Source of the DNA: Suillus spraguei
Lineage: Eukaryota > Basidiomycota > Agaricomycetes > Boletales > Suillaceae
DNA: 64,000 nt
Direction of reading: 5' to 3'
Assembly: GCA_016800925.1 (NCBI GenBank)
Contig: JABCPU010000101.1
Location: 122,101-186,100 of the forward strand
Positions 23,527 to 35,442 of this stretch are shown piece by piece. Under the pieces are notes generated by a model. That model saw only the letters and a program-made list of their open reading frames with translations, was not told where the DNA came from and ran no database searches. The position numbers and the translations under genes were made by a program. Every line of letters starts with the position of its first letter. The first letter of the stretch is position 1.

Positions 23527-25028
23527 ATGTGGCTATGGCATGGGTTTGAACATGCCACACAAGATGATGATAGTTCAGACTCAGCTATGTCTGATATTAG
23601 GACCCCATCCCCTTTATCCCTTATATCTCCTATGTCCCCTATGTCCCCTATGTCCCCCATGTCCCCCATGTCCCCTATGTCCCCTATGTCCATGTCCAAT
23701 GCTTCAGGACATTCCAGGACCTCAAGTGTTGGCTCATTTGTGATCCATGAGCAATTTGCTCAACTTCTTGGCTCACTCACTGCTCTTCGGGATGAGATAG
23801 AGGTTGCTAGTGTCCTTAACCGACCAGATGAGCCCCCTATGCGAGCCCCACAGATCCAACTACTTGATCACTTCACTATGCATCGCCCCCACCTATTCCA
23901 GAAGAAGCTACGTGTTTCTCCAGAAATATTTGATGATATCCTCAATGAGATCATTGATGATCCCATTTTCCACAATCAATCCAACAATCCCCAACTTCCT
24001 GTTGCCATCCAACTTGCAATATTTCTTAACCGTGCTGGCCACTATGGCAATTCAATCTCAAATGAGGATGTCTGCCAGTGGGCAGGTGTTAGTGTTGGGT
24101 CAGTCACAAACTGCACTAATCGTGTCATGATTGCCCTGCTTGGCAAGCATGACAAATTCATATTCTTCCCTGATCTTGACTCAAATGATGCTGGTCATTC
24201 CCGGAAGTATGTTCAGGACTGTACTTGCCCAGAGTGGCGGAATGGTATCCTAGCTGCTGATGGATCATTGATAGCTCTTTGTGATAAGCCAGGTCTCTAT
24301 GGTGAGACTTTTTATAGTAGGAAGTCTCAGTACTCCCTCAACTGCCAGGTATTTCATTTTATTTTATTTATAGGTCTTTCTCTAATTCAAATTCTTTTAG
24401 GCAGTTATTATGATCCACAATCTTGCTACAGCAGATTATGCTATTGGTCACACTGGAAGTGCACATGATGCATATGCATTCCGATCTACTCATATTTACC
24501 ATCATCATGCAACACTTCTTGGAGATGACCACTGGATCTGGGCAGATAGTGCCTATCCATTAGAACCATGGTGCATCCCCCCTTTCAAGAAGCCTGTCAA
24601 TGGGGCTTTAACCAGTGACCAGAAGGCATTCAACACTGCCCTTTCCAGAGTATGTGTGTTATTTGATTTTTTCTTGTGTCCATTTATTTTTGGTGATTCA
24701 GGTTTGTGTCCGGGTAGAGCATGCATTTGCTGCTCTTAAAAATCGCTTTCAGTCTCTTCGAGAACTTCAACACCCACTGCAGCATGACAAACACCTTGCA
24801 TATATTTCTTACTGGGTCCAGTGCTGCCTCACCCTTCACAACATGGTGATTCGGTTTGAAGAGCATCGTGGGATCAAGAGCACCACTGAAGAGTCAGCTC
24901 TCCAGGCCTATATGCCTGCAGTGGACACAGACCATGATGTAGATGAGGTGGGTGCTGGAGACACCTCATATCAAGGTACTCCTGGCCACCAAGTTCGTGC
25001 AAAGTTGATGGAGTATTTGTTGAACTGA
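23527..25028 (+). CDS. Harbinger DDE transposase
   Basis: DDE-superfamily nuclease of PIF/Harbinger type that cuts and rejoins the element's ends. Three exons (23527-24348, 24401-24649, 24702-25028) splice in frame to 465 residues with no stop. The catalytic acids can be placed: first Asp in ILAADGSLIAL, second Asp in WIWADSAYPL, and Glu in RVEHAFAALKNRF. The HNMVIR block lies near the C-terminus. The N-terminal 60 residues contain a run of Ser-Pro-Met tripeptides coded by a 9-bp tandem repeat (about 23627-23695), which looks like recent expansion. With intact ends and coding capacity this could still be active if its partner protein is supplied. Confidence 0.9.
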
Positions 25029-25235
25029 CAAAACAAATATATTGGTAGTACATAGAAAACATATGTAGGAGTAAGCATGTAACAACATATATGGGTACAG
25101 AAAGCATGTAAACATATGTATGGAGAATAATATGCAAGACATGAGGCGCAAGACACGAGATGCCAGATGCGAGAGAATGACAAACCACTAGTGTAACAGA
25201 AGCAAATGACGATGACGACAATGACGAAGCCTACC

Positions 25236-26957
25236 CTAATCAGCTGCACCTCCCTTCAATTTGATAAGCTCGATTTCGAGCTGAAGAGTGGCTTTTTGCT
25301 CAGCGTGAACCTTAGCTTGAGCTTCGAGAACTTGAAGCTCAAGAATCTTGGACTCTTGACAGCGCTGATGTATGATGATGGCCTCATTGCGTTCAAGGTC
25401 AGCTTTCTCACGTTGGAAGTCAAGGTCACGTTCCTGACGGAGAGCGTTGACCTTGGCAATCTTGTACTCTGATGCCGCCGCCTTTGCAGTATAGACATAT
25501 GACATGTTGTTAGTTAGCGCCTCAACTTGCCCACGGACACTCCCAACCTCCGACCCAATATTCTTCCCGAGAGATTTTTTTGCAGTGCTATCTTTGAGCG
25601 TGGTGCTCAGTTGGCCTGAGGAGGAAGACGGCGATGAAAATCCTGAGGATGTAGAGCGTGTCACTGCCTTCATGGACAATGATGCAATGGATGATGGCGA
25701 TTTTGGTGAGCGTATGGGTCCATGGCCCATCACACGACTGACATGGCTTTTGAACGTTCCATAAGATGAGTGGTTGCGGGTGTGCGTAGGAGGTGGTGAG
25801 GGGGAAGACAGTGGGCGTTTGTTAGAGAGGGACCGGGGTGCTTCTTCATGCTCTACATCCTCATTTTCATCGTAATCGAGCTCATCACCCATGGCGAAGT
25901 CGTCAATGACAGGGTCCGTGGTATCATAGGGTAGGTCAACATTGCACAAAGGGTTGGTGAGAGGATGGCCTTCGAGGGGGTTAGCAGGAGGACGGTCTTC
26001 GAGAGGGTTAGCAGGAGGACAGTCTTCGAGAGGGTTAGCAGGAGGACGGTCTTCAAGAGGGTAAGCAGGAGGACGGTCTTCGAGAGGGTTAGCGGGAGGA
26101 TGGTCTTCAAGAGGGTTAAGGGCATCATCACGAGTGTTGGGAGCATCGTCAACCACGATCATTGAATCTTCAGTGTGATCAGGAGCAGGAGGGGGGATGC
26201 TTTTCCTTTTCCTTTGCTCTTTTGTTGCGTCAGGGCTTTAAGGCCCCTGCGCGATCCGTACTAGGAGCAGATGAGAAGGTTTTAGCAGCATACGCAGGGT
26301 TATCTCTCCAGATTTCATCGAGATCTTCATACCACGGGAAATCATTTAAAACTTGCACTACAACTAATTTAGTTTCACTCAATTATTATTTTAAAAAAAA
26401 CGTACCTAGTAGATTCACTGTGGCACCAGGTTCATCCGGATTGACTCCAGCACCCGTCTGCTTGAAGCGTGCATGATGAGTCTTATACTTCCCCTTGAGA
26501 CTGAATGTAGCACTTAGTATATACATAAAAAGGGGGGAGGAAGTGGGGGAGGAAGTAGATGAAAAACATACTAAGTGAGACGGTTGCCCACAGCCTGCGT
26601 GAACTTCATCTGATCCTCAGCATACATCAACTGATACATCTCGTCCTTCTCAAATATCTGTTTGGCGATTACTGCGTGTATTTTGCCCTTGTCACTCCCA
26701 GAAGGAGGGCTGTCATCATGGTGAGATTTCCTTCCTTCATAAAATAATATCCGACGGTCGGCAGGATGGGTTCTGAGGTACGTCACGAGCGCAGATGTTC
26801 GATTGCAGTTTGGTGTCTCCCACCGGATCTTGCTGATACCACTGGTAGGAGTATCACTGTGAGATGTGGCAGCGCTGGCTGAGGTAGGAGCCACCCCACG
26901 TCCCCTTGTACCACGAGAAATCGCACCCCTTCCCCTAGTACCACGGACAGGTTGCAT
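25236..26957 (-). pseudogene. Harbinger second protein (Myb/SANT-like type), probably frameshifted
   Basis: The accessory DNA-binding gene of the Harbinger element. Exons 26957-26572, 26512-26406 and 26350 onward join in frame. They read a Gly/Arg-rich start, then KIRWETPNCNRTSALVTYLR (a trihelix/Myb-like beginning), then GVNPDEPGATVNLL and NDFPWYEDLDEIW. That frame meets TGA near 26237. The open frame 26162-25236 continues in another phase with acidic, Ser-rich sequence and a C-terminal coiled coil (ADLERNEAI; KVHAEQKATLQLEIELIKLK). I found no intron to join them, so a single-base shift near 26240 is likely. A ten-residue repeat (NPLEDRPPA type) is coded by tandem 30-bp units at about 25970-26120. 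Confidence 0.72.
25970..26120. repeat. 30-bp tandem repeat in Harbinger second gene
   Basis: Five to six copies of a 30-bp unit (GAGGGTTAGCAGGAGGACGG core on the plus strand) code for a repeated NPLEDRPPA-type decapeptide on the minus strand. The copies differ by a few bases. Confidence 0.85.
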
Positions 26958-27165
26958 TTGGATAGCTATTGGTGGACTAGTGAGTGTTTGAGTTAGTGTC
27001 TGAAGTCACTCTGAACGTCGTACTCAAGGGCGTACAGGAGGCATGGTGTACGCATGGACCAAAGTTCGAATTCAGACTCCGCTCGTAGTCTGCCGACGTT
27101 CCGTAGAGTTCTGAAAGAATTTGACAACGTTTCAGAACCTTATATTTTTACTTTGAATCCCATTA

Positions 27166-28293
27166 ACAGTGAAGTGTAAAGACATCTCTTATTATAATTC
27201 AGTTCACAGATTGAATCGACCTCATTCGACGGGGGCTTCGCACTGGTGACTCTGAGCTATTATCTATGCTATTTACCGTGCTATCTGCTGTTGTATGTAC
27301 ATCATGTACTCCATTTAAATTCTGCAGCTCCGAGATACGCCAGTTGAGCCCTTAATGAGCGAGAGAACCAAAATCTTTGCCAATTCACCAGTGTTTCTTG
27401 CATTTGAGTCCATGTAGAAACTGGCCCTTTTGCGGCACTATGTAGTCCCGGATAGCCGTAGTTCGTGACAGGTACTCCCGCATCACCATGGAATCAGTAA
27501 AACATCCGGTTCCTTACCTTATTTATTCTTAAGTTTTCTTGGTGCAATAAGCGAGGGTCAAAATAAGTACATAGTAGACGGTCAGTTGAAAAAGGCCGCT
27601 CGTCTATGAAGCTGAAGCTTGAAGGTCCGTGCCGGGCAAAAATTCAAGAATTGACTTTGACAAAACCTGTGAGAAAGATTCTGATGTTCAAAAGTGAGAA
27701 GAACCAAAAGCAAACAAAAAAAAACTACATTTAATGATGGAAAGCAGTGTACTGAACACATGAAGGTCGATAGGCAATGTCGCTGGAACGTTAGTAGGGT
27801 GCAAGCTCTTGCTTCTCATCCTTGAGGACAACTCATGACTTACCTCTCGTACTATGGGTTATTGACTTTCGTTATATAATGTGGTCGTCTTGTAGCATAT
27901 ATACATAGGAATCATGCTTTTCATGGGCGCACAGACATATAAGCCAGTTGGCGTCAGTCAAGAATGGGAGGTTGAATGTTGAAAATTGAATGGTGGCATG
28001 TGTAGCGCATAAATAAATTGTGAATGTCTGGTACAGACCACTGGATAGGCGGACCGTGACTTTGCACTAGTAGCACAGTGTATGTACCGGTACAGGTACA
28101 CGGTATGTGAGCTTTTAGCTTGGGGAGACTCGATGTACTGCTGGCGTGGTGGCATGCCGATCCCTGAAGTGCTTAGAGTCTGTTCGGCCACCATTATTTA
28201 CGCAAGTTTAGAATCTGTATTTGCTTTGGTAATCTTCGGAGCTTGAACGTCTTGTCACGCTTTGACCATGGCCTTGTCCTTATCATCAATACA
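27166..28293. other. No gene recognised between two Harbinger copies
   Basis: AT-rich stretch with only short frames on both strands. It may include the unrecognised left end of the following Harbinger copy. Confidence 0.4.
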
Positions 28294-29730
28294 ATGCCTG
28301 ATGATCCTGATTGCGATACAGACACTCTCGTAAACAATTATGATCCTGTTGAGGTGGAGGATATGGAGGATGGGCCTGGTGATGCAGAGGAGAGTGATAA
28401 GAGATACCTAACATGGATCATGCAGGTTGCCATGCATACTATGCGCACTGTCCTCGCCGTCATCGATGTAACGACTACCGTGATTGAAGCTTACTCACAC
28501 ACCTACTACAACAAAGAGCCGTATCATACCTCCGCTTTGTCAGGGACTGCATGGGTCACAGAACTTCTCACTGGACACCCTGAGCGCATCAAATGCGAGC
28601 TTGGGGTCCACAAGCACGTTTTCTATGTCCTTATCAACCTCCTTCGGCAAGCAGGATGCAGAGATTCCAGGCATGTACTGCTAGAAGAGCAGCTTGCTAT
28701 ATTTCTTTATGTGTCTGTCATGGGTCTCTCAATTCACCACCTTGGTGAATGCTTTCAGCGATCAAATGAAACAATCTCAAAGTACGTATGTTGTTCTGTC
28801 CTGGTATTGAGCCTGACATTTTTTCAGGTATTTCAAATGGGTTCTTTTCGCATTCTCCTCCCCACTGATATATACGACATACGTCCACCTACCCAATGTA
28901 GATAGCCCTCCTGCCCCCGAAATCACCCAAAACCTGAAGTTCTTCCCATTCTTTGTTGATGCTATTGGGGCTATTGATGGTACACATATTGCATGCCATC
29001 CTTTTGGGGAGGATCGGCATGCCGCTTGGGACCGCAAGGGTAACTTCACTCAAAACTGCCTTGCAGCATGTTCATTCAATCTATCCTTTACCTACATGTT
29101 GAGCGATTGGGAGGGGTCAGCTGCAGATGCCTGTCTCTATCATGATGCTCGTACTACCAATTTCAATATCCCAGAGGGAAAATATTATCTTGCAGACGCT
29201 GGCTTTGGCTCATGCGATGAGCTATTGGTCCCATTTCGGGGCGTGCATTATCATCTTGCAGAGTGGGGTCGTGCTAATACTTTGTATGATGTATTCTGCT
29301 AGTACCATCCATACTTATGTTCATGTTGTTACATAGGCCTCGCAATTGCCAAGAATTATTCAATTTGCATCATGCAATGCTTTGAAATGTTGTTGAGTGT
29401 ATTTTTGGTGTTATCAAGCACCAATTTCATATCCTCCTCCTCCCACCAGAGTATAATATGGGCATACAAGCACATATCCCTCCTGCCTTGTGTCTTGTGC
29501 ACAATGTTATCTGAATTCATGATCCAAATGACATGATGGACTATTGTGACATGTTAGATGAGCACTTTCAGACTGATACTGGAGGCCTTGCTAATGGTTC
29601 TCCTACTGAGCACGCACGTACTTGTGCAAGCCTCCATCATGACCAGATTGCTAGTGAGATGTGGGAGGAGTACAACAGGGAAAGGATTCAGAGGGGGGAG
29701 CAGGCAATCATAGAACCACTAGTACCGTAG
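28294..29730 (+). pseudogene. Decayed Harbinger DDE transposase
   Basis: A second, diverged PIF/Harbinger transposase. Exons 28294-28781, 28828-29283 and 29337-29730 join in frame. The first Asp is in AIGAIDGTHIAC, the second in YYLADAGFGS and the Glu in NVVECIFGVIK. Two in-frame TGA codons lie in the third exon, just before NVVECIFG and after LCLVHNVI. Homologous transposases normally have Arg at both places, so both fit CGA to TGA changes. An acidic N-terminal region precedes the catalytic domain. The gene is closest in type to the intact element at 23-27 kb but is clearly a different family. Confidence 0.82.
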
Positions 29731-29774
29731 TTGCATTAGTACCTGATTCAAAGTATCTCTGTCAAATGATGACA

Positions 29775-29945
29775 TTGTTGTCAGATCATCTGGCAAGCAA
29801 GATCAGACTCTCATCGATGATTATGATCCAAAGTATCACCATCAAATGATGAGCAAGATCAGACTCTTATCGATGATTATGATCCAAAGTATCACCGTCA
29901 AACGATGAGCAAGATCAGACTCTCATCGATGATTATGATCCATAG
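29775..29945. repeat. 56-bp tandem repeat
   Basis: Nearly three copies of a 56-bp unit beginning AGCAAGATCAGACTC, just downstream of the decayed transposase. Copies differ by one to three bases. Confidence 0.8.
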
Positions 29946-29964
29946 AAACAATGATATTGGTTTG

Positions 29965-30175
29965 TTATAAGTACAATACAAGAGAATGCGACACAACAAG
30001 GATATGAATGTGATGCCACTTTGAATGCTGCTCTAAAAACAACTGCCGAAGACTATCTTTCTCAATAGCGAGATAAATGTCAACAATGGCAATGTCAGCC
30101 TGAAATTTATTTAAGATATTGAGTAGTTGCTTGTCCTCTAGACCCTCACTCTGCAACTGTTTCACTGCCTTCTGC
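29965..30175 (-). pseudogene. C-terminal fragment of second Harbinger accessory protein
   Basis: A 66-codon frame on the minus strand that reads LNKFQADIAIVDIYLAIEKD and resembles the coiled-coil tail of Harbinger accessory proteins. Its upstream part is cut by the solo LTR at 30176-30650; on the far side the same frame resumes with LRRQKAVKQ. Orientation relative to the transposase matches the convergent layout of the complete element. Confidence 0.5.
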
Positions 30176-30650
30176 TGTCACAACCCACAAACGAATTAAC
30201 GCAAGGGCAGAGACTAGGACTCAAACTAAGGTTATCACAAAAAGAAGGAAGAGCAAGGACGTCTTGGATTGCTACAATTGTAGATACAAGAGGTTTGAAC
30301 TAAAGAACTACTACAGCGAAACTAGCTAACTATATACACATATTGAAACTGAGATATAAACTGAGTTTGAAACTACTAGCCAATCATAAAATAGAAACGA
30401 GAATCGTATGATGTGATAGTTGTGACATTGTTATGACATCATATTCTAGAAAGTTCTAAGATCACGTGATACTATCTTATCTTATCTTATCCGATAGCAT
30501 CATAAAAGATCTCTTCATCTTCATCAGGAAGTTCGGTTATAGAAGCGGTTATTGGGATTTCGATGGAGTTTGTGTTTGTCTTAGCGCTGGGTTTAGACGC
30601 TTTAGGGAAATTGAGAAAAGAGTAGTGATTTGTATTTGGAATTTGTGACA
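30176..30650 (-). mobile_element. Solo LTR of chromovirus gypsy family (G3)
   Basis: A 475-bp sequence bounded by TGTCACA and TGTGACA and flanked by exact 5-bp duplications TCTGC (30171-30175 and 30651-30655). It matches the LTR at 59906-60379 next to the gypsy polyprotein. The LTR overlaps the end of the polyprotein gene, so this solo copy still reads the C-terminal residues (ITELPDEDEEIFYDAIG) on the minus strand. Confidence 0.92.
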
Positions 30651-30671
30651 TCTGCCTACGCAAAGGGATAG

Positions 30672-31307
30672 TGTTACAGTCATACGTGCCCCTATTCATT
30701 GTCCTTTCTATTCTCGTATATCACGTGATATGGAGCTTATTGCTCGGACACTTCCACTTCCATCAGACATCACATGACTGTATGATTCAACTAGTATGTC
30801 GTCGATACATCATATCATGTGATGTCATGACTCCCCATGACTCCATTCTTGGACTCAGCCGGTTTAACATATGCATACGCTAAACACGTGCTTTCATCTC
30901 TTACTCATGCATTTCAACACGCTTGTACGATACATGCCTTCCTCATTAGGATACATACTTATATTCTCACGGTTACCTGGTCTGTGCGCACATATGTACC
31001 TATATAAGCACAGTGTACTTGTAGTAGATTCTTTACTTTAATCTTACTGGGTTTTACCTGGATTCCTCTTTGCTAAAGATCTCCAATCTTTAGTCGTCTT
31101 GAATCGTCTCTAAGTCTAAGCACTCCTTAGCCTTAGTCTCTGTTCTCATAGAACCTCTTAGACTTGTCTTTGAGGCTGAACCCTTGATAGCACTCGGAAC
31201 GCGTTCCTTGTACTTTCACCTTGTCCTCTTTTGGACATTGTAGAACTTCTCAGCAGACTGTCTGTGTCTTTTCATTGTTGCTGGTGATGCCACCCCAGTT
31301 CATAACA
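30672..31307 (+). mobile_element. LTR of family A
   Basis: A 636-bp sequence starting TGTTACAG and ending CATAACA, matching the solo LTR at 58040-58515 over both ends and much of the 3' half (AATCTTACTGGGTTTTACCT onward). It has about 160 bp of extra or diverged sequence in the middle. No clean target duplication is visible, so it may be a recombined copy. Confidence 0.8.
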
Positions 31308-31571
31308 ATGGGTCATATGGCCATATTTGTTGTACATGGCGCCCACTCATTGCAGACTACCATCTGCCTACTCAGGACCAATTTATTGCCCTCTTGTACA
31401 TTGAAATCATGTCATGTCATGAACAACTCATAGCCACACCACTTGTTGTTGATATTCCAGCTATCTAGCTCACAAGGGTGACAAATCAGAAACACTAACC
31501 CATAGTAATTCAAGTAAAATGTGGGGTACAAGTTACAACGTAAAACACTTGACATAAGTAAGTAGTACAAA
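31308..31571 (+). other. Possible exon remnant
   Basis: Short stretch between two LTRs. One plus-strand frame reads DYHLPTQDQFIALLYIEIMS and ends at a TAG near 31471. It looks protein-coding in composition, but I cannot assign it. Confidence 0.25.
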
Positions 31572-33230
31572 TTATTTCTTGATCTTGGTCTTGGTCTTTG
31601 TTAAGACTGTACTCAAGGGTAGAGAGATCCGAAGGGCTTTGGCCTCAGTTCATACACTGTGCCCCTTTCTCGAGTAATGCCCCTTATTTCAGGGAGGAGT
31701 TATTTGTCCGAAGACCCGGAAGGAGTTGCGTGACGGATCCGGGTGTCTGAAGGTGTCGGATATGATACGTCCGAAGGTTATTCGGAACGTAAGGAGAGGA
31801 CAGAGATTAAGGCTAGTTTCGGAACGAGTTCCTAACTAGAAACTAACGGAGATGGACTATCTGAAGATAGAGTTGGAGGTATAGACTATAGGAATCAATC
31901 CTAAGTCTCGGAAGGTGACTTAAAGCGGAGAGTGGCTCAAGTCCGGAGGAGGCAGAATGAGTAGAGTCTAAGATGATATTCGAACTAAGGTTCTACAGAG
32001 ATCTACAAGTGGTTTATATACTGTAAGTATCTAAGATGGATAATCAGCAAGTCCGGGACCAAGGGCTATGTACGAAGTGTAGCGGAAGTCTATTAGTTAA
32101 TGCACAGCGGATCAGTAAGCATGAATCGGAAATGAACACAGGAAACGGATCAGTAACACAGGACGGAAATATAAACAGCCGGAGTACCGGTAGCAGGAGA
32201 AATGATGAAAGGAGATAGATGCAGATGTACCCAAGGGAGTTAAGGTGCGAGAAGTGAGTACATTCAGATGGGTGGTCCGGACAAGATCTGTGGACCGGAC
32301 GGATATGGAAACAATCGGATCTGGACGGATATGGTCGGATCTGAGATTAGAAGTATGGTATATGACAGTCTTGCCCACACCAAACTTTGCTTCCTTCTGC
32401 CTAGCATGACCCAAAGTATACTTCAAATGGATCATGATCATGTCATTCAGCGGCCAGTAGCCACTGTAGTTTTCTAAGTCTGGGAAAGTGTTGACAGCCT
32501 GACAAATAGTAAGATTGTGAATGACTGCCACCTGTAGTCTACTCACCTTATCACACATGATTTTCAGGAGCACATGGTTTTGGGATGAGGCGCACTTGGT
32601 CATGTTGAAATGTTCATCAATGAGGTAGTACATGAATTTCTTAAAGTGTTCATGAGCAAATATCATGCTGTGGTGAGGGCACATCACTCACCTTGAACTT
32701 AGTATATGCCTTTGGGTTCCAGTCTAAAGCCTCCTGGAGTGTGTATCCTCCACACCCGAATGTCCATATTCACCAGGGGGCTTGGGTATCTTTGACTCTT
32801 CTGAAAGACTCTCAGTCAAAGTCAAGGAACCACTGTCCAATGCTGAATCTGATGAACTTGAAGAATCTGAGGGTGTGGGCATCTGAGAATGGGAATGTGA
32901 GACTCTCTTTGAGTATGGCGATGAAGAGCGGTCATTCTTGAATGGCGCATTGCAAGTTTGAACTCAGGTGTGTCCTTGACCTGTGGCTGTTTAATACACT
33001 GAGTAGAAGGAATGACAGTGCTGATTCTGGAAGGAAGTATCTTGTTGGAAATGAGCATAGTTGAGTGGCAAGCACAGCTAAATAATTTGAGCTGGTCTGT
33101 CAGCATAGGAGGGAGGGGTGGTGGAGTGCCAGGCTCTTGATCATAAAAAGCAGGGACAGCATGGATCTGTTCAAGTTGGACATGGTATTGAGGAGGTTAG
33201 GGTGACATGAGTGGGGTGACAAGAGCGGGT
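31572..33230 (-). pseudogene. Decayed transposon-associated gene of unknown family
   Basis: Minus-strand coding remnants, N-terminal part at 33230-32700 and C-terminal part at 32690-32373. They read LTDQLKLFSCACHSTMLISN, TLQEALDWNPKAYTKFK, AVNTFPDLENYSGYWPLNDM and HLKYTLGHARQKEAKFGVGK. The final residues (KTKTKIKK, stop at 31572-31574) lie beyond the solo LTR at 31599-32367. Removing the LTR and one TSD restores the frame exactly. Several frame changes and stops in the N-terminal half show decay. The Y-W-P...I-H-L-K-Y-T pattern recurs, from memory, in uncharacterised agaricomycete proteins near transposons; I can give no function. Confidence 0.5.
31599..32367 (+). mobile_element. Solo LTR of family C, copy 1
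   Basis: A 769-bp sequence from TGTTAAGACTG to TATATGACA with exact GTCTT duplications at 31594-31598 and 32368-32372. It is nearly identical to the copy at 52258-53027. The 3' part is rich in GGATATGG/CGGATC motifs. No internal element is present, so it is a solo LTR. Confidence 0.95.
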
Positions 33231-34127
33231 CAAGGTATTGGGTTGAACTGCAATAGCCTGTAATGAGATTTATGACCAAATGACACCACTACTATATAGA
33301 GATTAAACAATAAGGATGATCAACAAAAGAAGTTGCTTAAAACGCATCAAATAAAATAAGGCCTACATATAATAGAAATATGAAGTTGTTACATGAAGTG
33401 ACATGCGCTCACAAAAGGATGAATACAAATGACGAGAACCAACAAATGGCTAGCAAATCGCCATGGAATCAACATGTTTGCAAAAACAAATGGGAACCTA
33501 ATATACATAGGATGTGAGCAGGTGAATGGGCAACTAAAAACAAATCATGCATGCAACATCTTTTTTTGTGTCATCACTCTTGATGAAATTGAAGCGACAC
33601 TTTGAACATCAAATGCGCCTTTCTACCTTCAGTGGGTCCATTCATGCACTCCAATCTCTAATGATGGTCAAGCTCTTGCATGTAGCAGTCACTTGACATG
33701 CACTTTGTTATGGGAAGGTGCTAACAAATAAGCAGGGACCGAGGGCGTCAAACTCTGGGATATAAAATCTCAGAAAGAACTTACATGCTCAACTCATCAC
33801 AAGTCCTGAGGCACAGTCAGCTGTGCTGTCTGGGCGACAACAAGACTAGGCATGGGAGAAACTCTTTGCTATGAAACTGGCCTAGGCTACATCATATTTT
33901 TATGACATAGCCAAGTAGATGTAAGAGCATCCTGGTCCTGGTCTTGTTATCAAACCTTTGGCTAACATCGAACAGACCACTTTCAGGAGACCTGTGCTAG
34001 GAGGCTTGGATTGGGTTTTGAAATCACTTGCATGGTATGGGATTCCTCATCCTCCGAAGCAAATGTGCAGATTGTGGTGGGAATGAGGGACAAGGTGGTT
34101 CAAGTCCTCACTCTCAACACAAATTCA
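33231..34127. other. No gene recognised
   Basis: AT-rich interval between two gene remnants. I see no LTR ends or repeat structure in it. Confidence 0.4.
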
Positions 34128-34790
34128 CAGCTGCATGCTGTGTTTTTGGTGTGACTCAACAACACAGTGCCAAAGTCTGTGGTGTTTGGAGACAACAGAT
34201 GTGTCTATGTGTTCAGATTGTATGACAGGAACTTCATCAAGCTAAAAGGTGATGACAGCGCAGTGGTGAAGGAATATAGCTGCCAATCGGTCATGTAAGA
34301 GTCCATGGCACATTATCAACAGATGTATGACTTACTTTCTTTCAGTGGACATGCAGCAGTCAACCAAAGGAGGGGCATGTTCGTAGTGGACAATGCCACC
34401 AATGGTTTCACTTTGTATTGACTAGAAGGTGATGAGAAACTGGTTCAAACATTTATAACCCCTGCGCCAAGTGTGTCTGTCCCCAAGCAGGTGGCATTTG
34501 GGGCAGAAGGAAGGTTGATCATTGGGGGGAGTGACCATGGATTAGTGTATATATTCGAGAGGAAATCAGGGAAGTTACTCAAGAGCCTGCAACACTCCAG
34601 TACAGGCTTGGTGCAGACAATAGCGGTAAGTGTCAGACTCTTCCAAAGGTAGGATGGGTACTGATTATCTGCAAAGACATGTGATCTTAATGGGCGCTGT
34701 ACAGTCGCCAGTGCTTCACCAGCACAAGGCCGCAGAAAGGCTACAATCAACTTATGGGCCTATAACTATCAAACAGTAAAGGGAGCTCTC
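34128..34790 (+). pseudogene. Decayed WD40-repeat-like protein
   Basis: Plus-strand exons read SVVFGDNRCVYVFRLYDRNF, then after a probable intron (about 34298-34346) GHAAVNQRRGMFVVDNATNG, PKQVAFGAEGRLIIGGSDHG and VYIFERKSGKLLKSLQHSST. After a second intron (about 34626-34711) it reads ASASPAQGRRKATINLWAY. These are beta-propeller blades of the kind found in many uncharacterised basidiomycete WD40-like proteins. An in-frame TGA follows the NGFTLY segment near 34420, where Arg is likely in homologues. The start is lost. It is probably a dead gene copy rather than part of a transposon. Confidence 0.5.
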
Positions 34791-35440
34791 ACCTCTGAAA
34801 AATTTCTGCCCTAGTGTGGTTATGTGCTTGTTCACAATCCTGGTTCATATTGGTGCCTTAATGGTTATCATCTTTTTTTGATAACAAATTACTATGTAAG
34901 TCAAGTATTAACTCAGCAGCAGTCAGCAAGTTCATACCTTCACAGGACATGGCGGTGGCATGGTCAGGAGACCTCGCCCAACATATGATAGTGACTCAAG
35001 TGTTTGAATTCTCGAATCACAACCTCCACCAAAATGCGCTATTCAGCAAAGCACCCCAAGCCTACTAGGAAGTCAGCAAACATGACAACATATTGATGCT
35101 ACATGAGCTGGCAGGAAAACTCATCGATGTCATTTGAGAGGCAAAGAAAGATGAGGACATGGGTGAGGACATTCATGTCACATGACACAAGAAGATGACT
35201 GTGGAAGCTGAAAGGGTATTTTTTGAGGCAGTGAAGGCAGGAGAAGACAATATCAGAAGAGCTCGGAGACAACAAGAAAAGAAGTCTTGCTCTTGTAACA
35301 TATTGTCTTAACATCATCTCGTGTTTGTTGCATAAATCCCTCCACATTATGTGGAGGAATGGCTGAAGAACAGAGAGAACCAGGTAAGATGACATGGGCT
35401 GGGAGAGATAATGGTAAAATTGAATATCAGAGAGAATCAT
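34791..35440. other. No gene recognised
   Basis: Space between the WD40-like remnant and the tandem repeat. Frames are short and unconvincing on both strands. Confidence 0.35.
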
Positions 35441-35442
35441 CT

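Larger units (their letters stand above)
23213..27162. mobile_element. Complete PIF/Harbinger DNA transposon
   Basis: A 3.95-kb element. The left end AGGGTATTCAAAGTAAAA (23213) and the reverse complement of the right end, TGGGATTCAAAGTAAAAA (ending 27162), are imperfect terminal inverted repeats. They are flanked by a 3-bp TTA duplication (23210-23212 and 27163-27165), as expected for PIF/Harbinger. Subterminal sequence holds several TTCTGAAA-type repeats on both sides, possible transposase-binding sites. Inside are an intact DDE transposase (plus) and a second gene on the opposite strand that ends close to it, the usual two-gene convergent layout. Confidence 0.88.

Noticed and set aside
23540..23743. 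Cys/Pro/Leu repeat frame overlapping the transposase
   Set aside because: A shadow frame of the SPM repeat in the true transposase frame.
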